Assembly (NCBI GenBank): GCA_027924585.1
Contig: BSBM01001027.1
Location: 65,001 to 129,000 of the forward strand
Direction of reading: 5' to 3'
From: Larix kaempferi
Taxonomy: Eukaryota; Streptophyta; Pinopsida; Pinales; Pinaceae
Length of the DNA: 64,000 bases
Part shown: piece by piece, positions 44,243-55,689 of the stretch
Position numbering within the stretch: the first letter of the stretch is position 1
Layout: each line of letters opens with the position of its first letter
The notes under the pieces: model-generated
What the model was told of the DNA's origin: nothing
What the model saw: the letters and a program-made list of their open reading frames with translations, nothing else
Databases searched by the model: none
Position numbers and translations under genes: made by a program

Positions 44243-44446
44243 GGTGCTAGTGGACAGAGATTAACTCAATATTTGAAGTCAACAATTATGGATTAGCATT
44301 CATTTGTTAGGGTGCTAGTGGACAGAGATTAACTCAATATTTGAAATCAACAATTATGGATTAGCATTCATTTGTTAGGGTGCTAGTGGACAGAGATTAA
44401 CTCAATATTTGAAGTCAACAATTATGGATTAGCATTCATTTGTTGT
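44243..44446 (+). repeat. Three tandem copies of a 68-bp unit
   Basis: GGTGCTAGTGGACAGAGATT starts at 44243, 44311 and 44379. The copies are nearly identical, so the amplification is recent relative to the surroundings. It borders the left limit of the gypsy element E3. Confidence 0.92.
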
Positions 44447-44880
44447 GGTTGGAATAATTTTGCATTTGTTCAATTGTGTTTAAATTCCACTATCACCCTC
44501 ATTAATACAAATCCTTTACCATTGAGGAAAAAAACAACATACTAGAACAGTCTCGTAGATTGCAAGGCCTATCCCCTCTCTCGAGGTGTGGTTTTTCACC
44601 TTCTCCCCATATCACATGCGGAGGGAATTCAAGTCGGGTTCGTTCTCAGGAAGCATTGATAGGGTCATATGGTAGAGGCCAAGAATTACTAGGTACATTT
44701 TCGGCCCTCGAAGAATCTATCAATTACACCACTTCTTCCCCCATCAGAAGTAGTACCCTGTTGGATTCTCCCAAAGGAGATCCCTCATAAACTTTTGACC
44801 CTTCCTCTTTTATAGGAGGTCAACTGTTTTTAACAACACCACCTGGGTATCCCCCTCGTGGAAACCATATCCCAAATAGA

Positions 44881-46260
44881 ATGGCAAGACCAATCATCCC
44901 TACCTTACCATTTATGGCTAGTTTAAATCTACCATATTTGGCTAAATTGACAAATGATCCCATCTCTCATGATGCAACATGGCCAGCTATGCCAGATAAG
45001 CTTCCTTCTCATATTCGCAAATTCGAAGGAAAACAAGGAGATGATCCTTCCAACCATGTTATGTCTTTCCACCTATGGTGTTCATCTAACAGCATAATGG
45101 ATGACCCTATGAGACTTCGCCTCTTTCATGGTACCCTCACCATAACGACAACAAAATGGTACGTAAACCTAGAAAGTGGAACCCATTCCACATTTGTGAC
45201 TTTGGCCACCGCATTTCTCACGTACTTCCAACTGCATATTCGACATGATCTAGGCCTCGGAATTCTCACCGAGTTTCAAAAAAATACTTCTACACACATT
45301 GCAGACCACATCCATGAGTGGTGTAGATGTCGTACACTATGTAAGATCGAAATACAACCTCCCTTTCTGTTGGATTGTTTTATCAAATCTCACCAACCTT
45401 CCATAGCTAAAGATGTCGCCACCTCCATGCTGCAAAGTGAGGAAGAGGCCTTTCTCAAAGCACAACATTTAGACATTATATACGCACAATCTGATTACCT
45501 TTACACAATCCTCCCTGATGCCCCTCATCATCGGTCGTTGGATCCTACACCCTCGGGCTCGTCACATTCGGCGGATGGGCTTATTGGGTCCATTTCTCAT
45601 TTAGGAAAGGTTCCTCCCACCACATCGATACCATTAAACATGGTAATATATTACCCATCCATGCCACCTACGTCGGTACCCCCCTGCACATGTACCAACA
45701 CCATTAGTTGGTCAACTGCAGTATGGACCATACAGTCCTACGTACCCAAACATTAGCCAAGCAATGACGGTTTCAACACCACTAATGGTGCAATTCACTC
45801 CTACGTACACATCTTATGGAGCACAAGCCGCATTTATCCCACCACTCGGGTATAACCCATATTAACCGTTTCCATGCTCAACTGGTCACCAAACTTCCCC
45901 GCACATGGGGTTTAACCTAGTTCAACCTACTTATGTTCAACAAGCTCAACAATTCGAACAATTGAATGCTACAAAACCCCATAATCCACAAAATCAAGGG
46001 AAGAAGAAAGGTAATAACAAATAGATTAAGCATCCAGGGAAAGAGGGAAATCCCCCTCCCCATCAAAACTAGAATACGGGTGATCCAAATGCAGGGACTA
46101 ACAATCCCCCAAAACAAGGGAAGAATCCTCCCCTGAGAACCAACTATTGCTGCTCCATTTGTGATGATTATGGTCATTACACACATCACTGTCCACTAAT
46201 CTATGACTACCAACAGTTGGTGGGAGCTAAGATGAAGATGGTGACGAACCCTCCTTAGGA
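44881..46260 (+). pseudogene. E3 gag with zinc knuckle
   Basis: The main ORF (44881-45756, 291 codons, ATG start) has the retrotransposon gag pattern, with a short disordered N-terminus, HIRKFEGKQGDDPSNHVMSF, RLRLFHGTL and WY. It shifts frame or stops near 45756. Translated remnants continue as a Pro/Gln-rich tail with two further stops. The knuckle CSICDDYGHYTHHC (CX2CX4HX4C), intact, lies at about 46154-46195. The protein would form the particle and bind the genomic RNA. Confidence 0.85.
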
Positions 46261-46445
46261 AACGAATCCTCCCCAAGCCCAAACAACAGTGTTACAACAA
46301 CACTTCGACAATCAAGGGGTAGTTACATAAGAACAATATCCTCTCTCACCTAGAGATGGCTCTTTCCAAAATATCTATACGATGGATATAAACCTCTAGA
46401 TGCGAGCCAAGGGTTATGGTGGGCCTTCCACCCCCCAAGTAGAAG

Positions 46446-48325
46446 ATGTTAGAAGTGATACAGTCTTTCCCAAAACAAGGAAAGGCATTACTCAATGAAG
46501 TCGGTGTTTCCGACCCTTCCGACTCGCACCTCATGACCTTTAATGTTGACAAAGGTGATCCATTACCACCATCATTAGTCACATTTCAGGTTCTAGTCAC
46601 GGTTAAAAACGTCATGATACATCGATGTATCATTGATGAAGGCACGTCCACTTGCGTTATGTATGTAAAAGTATGGAAATGATTAGGATCCCCTGATCTG
46701 GTCCCTCATCTATTGCTCTTTGCGTGTGTGATGGGATACCATCCCAACCAAGAGTATTGTACCAAAATTTCCCCATAGAGCTGGGGGGCAAGATTGTTAT
46801 GATTGATATTGAATTAATCGATGTTGAGCTCAATTACAACATCCTCTTGGGTCATAGTTACATGTACACCATGAAGGTGGTGGCCTCCTCCGTCTCCTGT
46901 ATCATGATGCTTCCCTTAAATGGGAATATAGTGACCCTTCACCAGCTTAACTATTATGACCCTAATACCACAAGCAATCCCGACAATGTCCTACCAACTA
47001 TACTGGGAGATGATCAACCATATGTTGACATTACCCCCGATATGTACAAGGACTCCAATTTGTTAGGTGCATATTCGGGACCACCACCGAAGATCCCTAC
47101 ATCCACCAATGGCCTAATGTGCACAATTTTCACCATTGAAAATGGAGCCACCTCCACCTCAACATCATCATCAGCACCATCACTGAGTCATGGCATTGAA
47201 CAAATTTTGATTCCATCAGTACCACTGATTTTTCAAATCCCATTCTTGTATCCTCCCACAGGTGTACAAGGAACGCTAGTTATGTCTCAATTAACTCTAA
47301 CTGGGATAAATTTGGGAATACCAGTATGGTACCTTACACCACCTTTCCCAGAGATGGCTTCCAAACCAGTCGCCCATTACGAATTTGTCCCTATTTCGGC
47401 TAGTATGGCCGCAAGGCCCATAACACGTCCAGTTACAACAACCCAACCTATGACATCCACAACTACTCCACAATCAGTTGTCACAAAGACCACCAATGGG
47501 GGCACCAAACAACCAAAGTTGAAAGGTCGCCTATTACCTAACCCTACATCCAATCTAGTAGAAACTGTGATGCCTAAAGTGGGGGGAATCAACCATCAGA
47601 AGTTAAAAGCCCCAGTTATGTTCAATACCCCCACTCAAAGAGTCCCACCACCACGTTCTCTTTGCGGGCATCAAGGCCACGCAACCAACCAATTTCCTAC
47701 TCTATCGGATATAAGGATTTGTTTCAACACCCATATAAGTACAATACATGCTCCACCAATGGTAAAAGGGGGCACATCACCCCTTCACATATCCAAAACA
47801 TTACGTACAAATCACACATGTTCCATATGTGCTCAGTATGGGAACTATACACATCATTTCCCATACCTACCTTGCTATCGGGAGGCTCTGGAAACCATTT
47901 TCCTCACCATACCCTTCAAGGATAGCTCCCTTCCCTCATCACTAGAAGAGACACCTATGGTGACAGCAACGGGTGCCTCCCTATGGTGGGATGAATCCAT
48001 ACCCAACCAACAACTGTTGCAACGCCCACAAAGGCCAACCATTGTTTTAAATCATACTAATGCCACCCGACCATGTCGCTCATGCAATGTAATGTCTCAC
48101 AATTCATTCCAATGTCCTCTGGTCACTGCATTTCATACTTTGCATGCAACCCAAAGTCGGTTGGCCAATAACCTCACCCCTTGTGGAACCACCCTTCCCA
48201 CTATCATCGACGAGGACATCGAGATTATAGAGCACAACATTGACAATAACACATCGCATCCATCGGATACTGAGAAAGTCATTCATCCACCATCACCAAT
48301 TTCCAGAGAGATTCCAGACCCATAA
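46446..48325 (+). pseudogene. E3 protease plus long Thr/Pro-rich spacer with extra zinc knuckles
   Basis: An aspartic-protease core (46560-46682) has IIDEGTSTCVM, the D-x-G catalytic motif. A stop at 46680 and a frame change near 46715 lead into a 533-codon ORF (46724-48325) that starts with the second half of the protease (YNILLGHSYMY). A spacer rich in Thr, Ser and Pro follows. The spacer holds three knuckle-like sites: CGHQGHATNQF (about residue 312), CSICAQYGNYTHHF (about 366, His and last Cys changed) and an intact CRSCNVMSHNSFQC (about 451). Knuckles are normally in gag, not between protease and RT. Confidence 0.75.
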
Positions 48326-48505
48326 TCTTCCCTCAAAACGAGATCCTATCAAATCCCCCTCACCCCTCGAGTACCTTGACTTCTTGCATCTCAATTCAAT
48401 TTCCCTTTCATCTCAAAATGAAGATCATGGTTATTTAGAAGAATATATGCTATAAAAACATATCTTCACTACTAATTAAGAGATAATCGAGGCCATGAAA
48501 CTCTC

Positions 48506-50495
48506 TGTAATGTCCCTTTTTAAGAATTTTATTAAAATGGCATTTTTTTCACTTTTTTCCCTAATTCAACATTTGACTAGTTTTGATGCCTAGATCTCCA
48601 AATTGCTCCAAATGATCCCAAATATTCTGAGGAGATGTATGAATGATATTAAGACTTGATTATGATGTTCAGGGATGATTTAAGACCATTAAAACACTTC
48701 TACAAACTCCTTTAATATTCTGGTCAATGTATGGTATTTTACTAACAATTTCTCTTTGACTAGTAATGGTCCCTTGGTCTCCAAATGACTCCAAATTCTC
48801 CCAAATTGATATAGAATGTACTTTGATGATATTGCAATGTATTTATATTTTTTATGGATTCTCTGGAGTGTTCATATGACTTCTGCAACTACTCTTTCAA
48901 ATCTGGTCAAGATAGGGATTTTTACTAGTAAATTGTGGTTCAAATCCCCTAGGGGTAAATGATGAAAATGAATTTCCAAATGCACTCAATCCAACTCGAA
49001 TTTAGGAATGGAATAAGGATAAATATAAATCACATCAAACTTAACTCATATGCATCACCATTCAACTTTTAATTTCTATGATAACTCCCTTAAATTAGAT
49101 GCAAAAAGACTAGTTTCAACCTTGGGGGAAATGGCATTAAATCTTCTTCCAATGGTATTAAACTGATCAAAATGACTCCAAATTCTTAAGTAATGAACAT
49201 GAAAATTGTTCAGATCATATATCACATTCCATGAATCATAAATACATCATAGGAATGATCTTCCATTCGAATACATCAATACACCATTGCTATACATCAA
49301 GGTAGTGGGGAAATTGCACCATTCTTTCATTAACAATCAGATTTATACATTTCCACTTGGAATTTTGACCAGAAAATTTATGAAGATGAATAAAAGAGTA
49401 TTTAATTAATATTACAAAATAAATGGGGCATTATAATCTCCCCCAAATAGTACAATAGCTCACCAAAAATGCCCTCCCTCAAGGATCAAGAATATGCAAT
49501 GAAACTTGGAAATGTTTGAGTGAGTGAGATGCAATAGAAGAAACCACGATCTTCCCTATATATTACACATGCAAATAAGGACTCCATGAAATACCTAAAT
49601 GGAGTTTCCAAACACCAACTTGGATGGGAATCTTTCACCCTCAAAATTGGCTAAGACAAGAAACTAGTCATCCACTAGCTCCCCTCTCACAAATGCAATT
49701 GAAAATTCTAAAAATGATCAAAAGCTGCATTGATTCTTTGTTCTTGACATTTATAAAGTTTCCAAGCTCTCTATGGGTTGAATTCCTTCCAAGAGATGCA
49801 TTCCAACTCAAGTTGGGAAGAGATTCCAAAGGATGCCACTTGTACAACAATTCCTAGTCTCCCACTTCCACCATATCACATGTGGAAGCATCTTAGCTTC
49901 CCTAACTCCCTTGAGTGCCCCCTTGGAGGCCATTTTTAGCCTTGACATGTCATATATGTCAGATGTCAGCCTTCAGGTTTGATTTGTGTCATAGGTTTCA
50001 TAGCATCTTCATCATTGTTGTCATAGAGTTAGGGAATCTAGTCCAAGTGTCTCACTAGCTCCAAAATGCCTCTTCCTCTTCCATTCCAATTCAACCTTAA
50101 TTGATTCATGCCAAGTATATTGACCTTCCAACTCATCCCAAGACCCTTGGGATTCTTATGGATTCGAAATGACAAGAGGAGGATGCCATGTGGCATAGAA
50201 AATCTAGCTTGTGTGGGTCCCACTTCCTCCATGTGTCTTCATGGTCAAATGCCACTTTTTTTTTCCTTGTATATATTTATTTCACTCCTTTATTAAATAT
50301 TTATTCTATTCTAATGTCCACACATCATTTATTATCCTTCATATTTCAAATCCCAATGCTTCCACCCACAACCTAGGAAACTAGTAATTTTCCTCGAAAA
50401 TTATTTGATCCTTAACATTTAATTTGACAAACTCTTATGAATATGGCCTATGGGCTTAGGTCATTGTGACCCAATGCAAAATTTGGGACATGAAA
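48506..50495 (-). repeat. E2 3' LTR
   Basis: On the minus strand it ends GGACATTACA, like the partner. Its first bases read TTTCATGTCCC where the partner has TGTCATGTCCC, so the terminal TG has mutated. Confidence 0.9.
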
Positions 50496-52370
50496 AATCC
50501 TACCTTCCCAATATTGCTTGCCCTCAAGCAATTTCAAACATGGGTGTGGAAGAACTTGCTTTTTGTATAATTCTTTGAAGTTGCCACTGAGTTGCCCAAC
50601 TTTGAGTCTTCGAGCATCCATGAAGTTTTTAGAGAGGAACCACCATGCTTGCTGCTGCACTACTCTGATTAAAATCACTTTATTAAGTGGGGAATCCATC
50701 CCCCATACTACTTTTCTCTCCAAAAAATTGAAACCAATGAGACTAAGAATTATCCCAGGGTCCCATTGCTTGTATTGCACTCCAACAATTAGAAGTGCTC
50801 TCCAATTCATAGTTCCTGGATCCCATTTTCTTGTATGCATTCTTCCAAACATCATGAGTAAAAAATATATATCATCAAAGTAGATAACAACATAATGAAA
50901 ATGAACATCAAGAATATGCTTCATCAAAGAATCATGAAAGTGCTTATACCTCCAAGCAACTTGACCACCATTTTCCAAGTGCATACAAGCATCAAGTAAC
51001 CAATCAAATTTGCTCCAATGACATAGGTGAGGATCCCATGTCCTATCATGCTGTTCCAAAAGGATGTGATATGCATCAAAATATTCAGCCATGTATTCTT
51101 TCATCCAAGAAGTGAATGAAGAATCTCCACTAAAATCTGAACCGAATAATGAGCAAGAAAAACAAGACTTCAAATGACTCAAAGAAGTCTCACCCATACA
51201 TCCATGAATGTGAGAATCATAAAGACATAACAAAGTATATGGCTGCCAATAAAAATTTTCTCCAATCATAAATCTATTCACCCCAGTGTTGGACAAAGTT
51301 CCTCCAACATCAAATGAACCAAGTGTTGAGCAAGAAAAACCATGAGCCTTCAAGTGACTCAAATGCATATCATAGGTGCATCCATGTAGATATGCATCAT
51401 CATAAAGTAACAAAGGATGCTGCTGAAAATTTCGATAAGAATGTTCTCCAACCATGTCATCATAAAAGGTAAATCTAGGAGTTCCATACTCCTGATGTGG
51501 CACCATAAAAAAAAATCCTTTCACCCATACTTCATTGAGACTAATGCTGCAAAACATGGAATTGTGGGATGTAGGAGAATGAACTAACTCACCCAAATGA
51601 TCCAAAAGTGCAGAAGTTTCATCATGGGAAGGATCCATATGGGTAGCATCATGTAGCTCCTTCGAAAGTGTGAAACCTTTTTCATAGATTGGTTCCAATG
51701 TAGAGGAATCAGGCTCTTCTTTAAAAATTGCATAACCTTCATCAAGAGACAATTCAAGTTCCTCTTCCACCACATCAAGTGTTTGGATCTCTTCAATTTC
51801 ATCTTCAAACACATCAAGCACATTCAAATTTCCATGTTTCTCATGATCTTCCATGTCATGATAATCCTCCATGCAATCCACCATCTGAAAATTTGAAACA
51901 TCGAAGGAAAAACAAGTATCTTGCAAATTTTCAACAAGTTGCTCATTTTGAATTGTGAGCTTATGATTATCCTCATCATTCTTCAAGTATGCATCACGTA
52001 ACGACTCATTAAACTCAACCAAATTATTTCTGTCAAAATTCAAAGATGTGAAATTACCTTTGATGTTGCACATTGTTCTTTGTTTCCTTTCCAAGGTAGA
52101 ATGTGTCTCGAAATGATCTTCAATACTTTCAATAGAACCTTCTTCATGCTCATGTGATATCTCTTCATCTTTTTCAGAGTCACTTGGGAGTGACTTTCGA
52201 TCCTCTTCATGTACTGCTTCTTCTACTTCACCTATTTCCGAACTAGGTGGTTCATGGGTCTCCTCTTTTTGCTCCTTCAAGCAAGCTGATTCATCGTTCC
52301 CCTTGGTTTCCTTAAGATCAATATATTTGGAATCTCTATTTTGAAATGGATTCTTATTACCTTCCTTCAT
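50448..52370 (-). CDS. E2 long acidic ORF of unknown function, 640 codons from its first ATG
   Basis: The frame is open from 52433 (no ATG there) to a stop at 50448. The first ATG lies at about 52370 (MKEGNKNPFQNRD). The N-terminal third is strongly acidic, rich in Glu and Asp, and likely disordered or coiled coil (EEAVHEEDRKSLPSDSEKDE). The middle has three Tyr/His/Cys-rich segments around SHLKAHGFSCSTLGSF and SHLKSCFSCSLFGSDFSG that look like internal repeats. The C-terminal part is Trp-rich with WDPG repeated, ending with a basic ARRLKVGQLSGNFKELYKK stretch. The frame passes through the PPT and ends 48 bases inside the 3' LTR. No RT, protease, integrase or zinc-knuckle motif is visible. 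Such a long frame without stops in an otherwise decayed setting suggests it was translated. Function unknown. Confidence 0.5.
   Translation of the reverse strand: MKEGNKNPFQNRDSKYIDLKETKGNDESACLKEQKEETHEPPSSEIGEVEEAVHEEDRKSLPSDSEKDEEISHEHEEGSIESIEDHFETHSTLERKQRTMCNIKGNFTSLNFDRNNLVEFNESLRDAYLKNDEDNHKLTIQNEQLVENLQDTCFSFDVSNFQMVDCMEDYHDMEDHEKHGNLNVLDVFEDEIEEIQTLDVVEEELELSLDEGYAIFKEEPDSSTLEPIYEKGFTLSKELHDATHMDPSHDETSALLDHLGELVHSPTSHNSMFCSISLNEVWVKGFFFMVPHQEYGTPRFTFYDDMVGEHSYRNFQQHPLLLYDDAYLHGCTYDMHLSHLKAHGFSCSTLGSFDVGGTLSNTGVNRFMIGENFYWQPYTLLCLYDSHIHGCMGETSLSHLKSCFSCSLFGSDFSGDSSFTSWMKEYMAEYFDAYHILLEQHDRTWDPHLCHWSKFDWLLDACMHLENGGQVAWRYKHFHDSLMKHILDVHFHYVVIYFDDIYFLLMMFGRMHTRKWDPGTMNWRALLIVGVQYKQWDPGIILSLIGFNFLERKVVWGMDSPLNKVILIRVVQQQAWWFLSKNFMDARRLKVGQLSGNFKELYKKQVLPHPCLKLLEGKQYWEGRIFHVPNFALGHNDLSP
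50496..50515 (-). other. E2 polypurine tract
   Basis: GGGAAGGTAGGA on the minus strand lies just before the 3' LTR, inside the coding frame of the long ORF. Confidence 0.7.
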
Positions 52371-52539
52371 CTTGAGCTTGTTTGAGACAATGAGGTATTT
52401 GATCAAATGGTAGAATGTTTCTTCAATCTTCACTCAAATTTTTCCATTCAATTAGAGTTTCTTTCACATCATTGGACTCAAGAAATTTTGGTGCAGTAAG
52501 CCTTGGTGTTCTCTGAAATTTATTTTCTCTATTGTGGGG

Positions 52540-52749
52540 TCATGTGCTTGATAAAATATGCTCACCCATTGGCTTCTTTTCCTCACCATGAGAACTGTTG
52601 TTGCCTCCTATTACTCCTTTGCTCCCAAGTTGGCTAGCAAACAATTTGAATCCTTTCATCATCTGCTTGGACATGTCTTCAAAGAGTGGTTTAATGAGTT
52701 TCCTAATCTCCTCAATCTCCTTTGAGGTTCCCTTTTTATCCCTAGTCAT
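52540..52749 (-). pseudogene. E2 gag-like N-terminal ORF remnant
   Basis: The 69-codon frame starts with ATG 137 bases after the PBS: MTRDKKGTSKEIEEIRKLIK, a charged helix. After a stop at 52540 the same frame continues with FQRTPRLTAPKFLESNDV and LIEWKNL, a faint version of the gag opening (P.F.G.D....W). It then stops again just before the frame of the long downstream ORF. A single frame change probably separated it from that ORF. Confidence 0.5.
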
Positions 52750-52885
52750 AGTTTCCTAAAAAACAATTGCTCTTCTTTTCCTACTTTTTCCTTTTCAACA
52801 AAAGCACTTTTGGTTTCAATATCTAATGGTGGTCCATGAATTCTTTTCATCATTAATATTAGACCACATCAGGTGCAAAGATACT

Positions 52886-52897
52886 GCTCTGATACCA
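52886..52897 (-). other. E2 primer binding site (initiator Met-tRNA)
   Basis: TGGTATCAGAGC on the minus strand lies one base after the LTR end, identical to the E1 site. Confidence 0.92.
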
Positions 52898-52898
52898 G

Positions 52899-55406
52899 TG
52901 TAATGTCCCTTTGTAAGAATTTTATTAAAATGGCAATGTTTTCACTTTTTTCCCTAATTCGACCTTTGACTAGTTTTGATGCCTAGGTCTCCAAATTGCT
53001 CCAAATGGTCCCAAATATTTCGAGGAGGTGTATGAATGATATTAAGACTTGATTATGATGTTTAGGGATGACTTAATACCATTAAAACAATTCTGCAAAG
53101 TCCTTTAAGATTCTGGTCAATGTATGGTATTTTACTAGCAATTTCTCTTTGACTAGTATTGGTCCCTTGGTCTCCAAATTCTCCCAAATTGATACAGAAG
53201 GTACTTGGATGATATTAATACATATTTATAATTTTTATGGATGCTCTGTATTTTTCATATGACTTCGGAAACTCCTCTTTCAAATATGGTCAAGATAGGG
53301 ATTTTTACTAGTAAATTGTGGTTCAAATCCCCTAGGGGTAAATGATGAAAATGACTTTCCAAATGCACTCAATCCAACTCGAATTTATGAATGGAATAAG
53401 GGGAAATATAAATTAAATCAAAATCAAATCATATGAATCACCATTCAAATTTTAATGTCTTCTATAAATCCCTTAAATCAGATGCAAAAAGACTAGTTTC
53501 AACCTTGGGGGAAATGACATTAAATCTTCTTCCAATGGTATTAAACTGATCAAAATGACTCCAAATGCTTAAGTAATGAACATGAAACTTGTGCATATCA
53601 TAAATTACAGTCCATGAATCATAAATACATAATAGGAATTATCTTTCATTCGAATACATCAATACATCATTTCTATACATCAAGGTAAGGGGGGAATGGC
53701 ACCATTCTTTCATTAACAATCAGATTTATACATTTCCACTTGGAATTTCGACCTGAAAATTTCTGAATATGAAAAAAATAGTATTTAGTTCATATTAAAA
53801 AATAAATGGGGCATTAGAAGCTCCCCCAAAGAGTATAATATCTCACCAAAAATGCCATCCCTCAAGGATCAAGAATATGCAATGAAAACTAGAAATTGTT
53901 GAGTGAGTGAGCTGCAATAGAAGAAACCATGAGCTGCCATATAGATTACACATAAAAATAAAGACTCCATTAAAGCTCCATGAAATACCTGAATAGCCTT
54001 TCCAAACACCAACTTGGATGGGAATCTTTCACCCTCGAAATTGGGTAAGGCAAGAAACTAGTCATCCACTATCTCCTCTCTCACAAATGCAATTGCAAAT
54101 TCTAAAAATGATCAAATACTGCCTTAATTCTTTGCTCTTGACATTTATAAGGTTTCCAAGCTCTATATGGGTCGAATTCCTTCCAAGAGATGCATTCAAA
54201 CTCAAGTTGAGAAGAGATTCCAAAGGATGCCACTTGTACAACAATTCCTAGTCTCCCACTGTTAGAAAAACAGGATCGTAGAGCAATAACAATAAACAGA
54301 AATCCAAATATAATCACATAGACACATTACAAGAGAGACACAAATATATCGTGGTTCACCCAAGATGGGCTACATTCACATGAAAATTGCCAGTCTTTAT
54401 TATTATATCGTCGAGCAAAGTGAAGGGATACAACCTGCAGCACAACCGCTGCACTTCCTCTTCACTATCTCAGAGTCTGTCTTCTTGATCTCAGAGATTT
54501 TTACAATGCATAATACCTTATACATCAACCCTAGTCATATTACAATGTCTTTCTTTTATAAGGGAAATACAATGGGAAAATACCATGAGATACACAAAAC
54601 CATGGGCCCATAAACTTTTGGCGAAAACAACCCCAAAAAAATTTCTCAAGGGATCTACCCCCAGACCCCCTGGGGATCGTGTCGGGATCATAACCAAACC
54701 TGGGGTACAAACACGGTTGAATCATCATCTCTGAGACTGGAAGATCAGGCTCCACTTCCACCAAATCACATGTGGAAGCATCTTAGCTTCCATAACTCCC
54801 TTGAGCGCCCTCTTGGAGGCTATTTTTATCCCTGACATGTCATATATGTCAGATGTCAACCTTCAGGTCTGATTTGTGTCATAGGTGTCATAGCATCTTC
54901 ATCATTGTTGTCATAGAGTTAGGGAATCTAGTCCAAGTGTCTCACTAGCTCCAAAATACCTCTTCCTCTTCCATGGGAGTTACTCTTCCACTCCAATTCG
55001 ACCTTAATTGATTCATTCCAAGTATATTGACCTCCCAACTCATCCCAAGACCCTTCCGCTTCTTATGGATTCAAAATGACAAGAGGAGGATGCCATGTGG
55101 CATAGAAAATCTAGCTTGTGTGGGTCCCACTTCCTCCATGTGTCTTCATGGTCAAATGCCACTTTTATTTTCCCTTGAATATATTTATTTATCTCCTTTA
55201 TTAAATATTTATGCTATTCTAATGTCCACACATCATTTATTATCCTTCTTATTTCAAATCCCAATGCTTCCACCCACAACCTAGGAAACTAGTAATTTTC
55301 CTCCTTGGAAATTATTTGGCCCTTAACATTTAATTTAACAAACTCTCATGAATATGGCCAATGGGATTAGTTCATTGTGACCCAATGCAAAATTTGGGAC
55401 ATGACA
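52899..55406 (-). repeat. E2 5' LTR, interrupted by a solo-LTR-like insertion
   Basis: Minus-strand ends are TGTCATGTCCC and GGACATTACA. A TATA-like AATAAATATATT lies near 55185-55195. The insertion 54260-54750 splits it. Confidence 0.9.
54260..54750. mobile_element. Solo-LTR-like insertion (491 bp) in the E2 LTR
   Basis: Absent from the partner LTR, where the empty site lies at 49860-49870. Begins TGTTAGAAAAACAGG and has flanking CCCAC (54255-54259) and TCCAC (54751-54755), a one-mismatch 5-bp duplication. The line GTGGTTCACCCAAGATGGGC inside is familiar from copia-type LTRs in other plants (recalled, not checked). The right end is not a clean CA: ATCA is followed by GGC before the duplication. 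Confidence 0.75.
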
Positions 55407-55689
55407 ATCTCTGAACCTACCTTGGATTCTTTTCATCATAGATCCTCAGTAACAAATAGGAAAGAAACAAACACACTCCTCATGAACCAATAGTATACCA
55501 TTGAATCAAAATAATTTTTACACCCGAATCACATTGATTGGTTCAAAAATCCAATTCATGCCCTAATTTGAAGACATTAACCTTCCCAATATTCCCCCTA
55601 CCATACAGGTTGATATATCCATTACACCAGGCATTGTCGAAAACAACTCTACAGAGGAATCTTGCTCACCACAAGAAATCACCAATTAT

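Larger units (their letters stand above)
48506..55406 (-). mobile_element. E2: non-autonomous LTR retrotransposon inserted in E3
   Basis: LTRs at 48506-50495 (1990 bp) and 52899-55406 (2508 bp) are clearly homologous; the length difference is a 491-bp insertion at 54260-54750 plus small indels. Flanking 5-mers are CTCTC (left) and ATCTC (right), one mismatch. On the minus strand the 5' LTR is followed by a PBS, a short gag-like ORF, then a long acidic ORF, a PPT and the 3' LTR. No protease, RT or integrase. LTR divergence is visibly higher than in E1, so E2 is older than E1 but younger than its host E3. Confidence 0.93.

Noticed and set aside
42411-44450. 5' LTR of E3
   Set aside because: No sequence matching the putative 3' LTR start (TGTTAACTCC) or its TATA region was found here.
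51584-51958. Open frames antisense or frame-shifted within the E2 acidic ORF
   Set aside because: Shadows of the long minus-strand frame.
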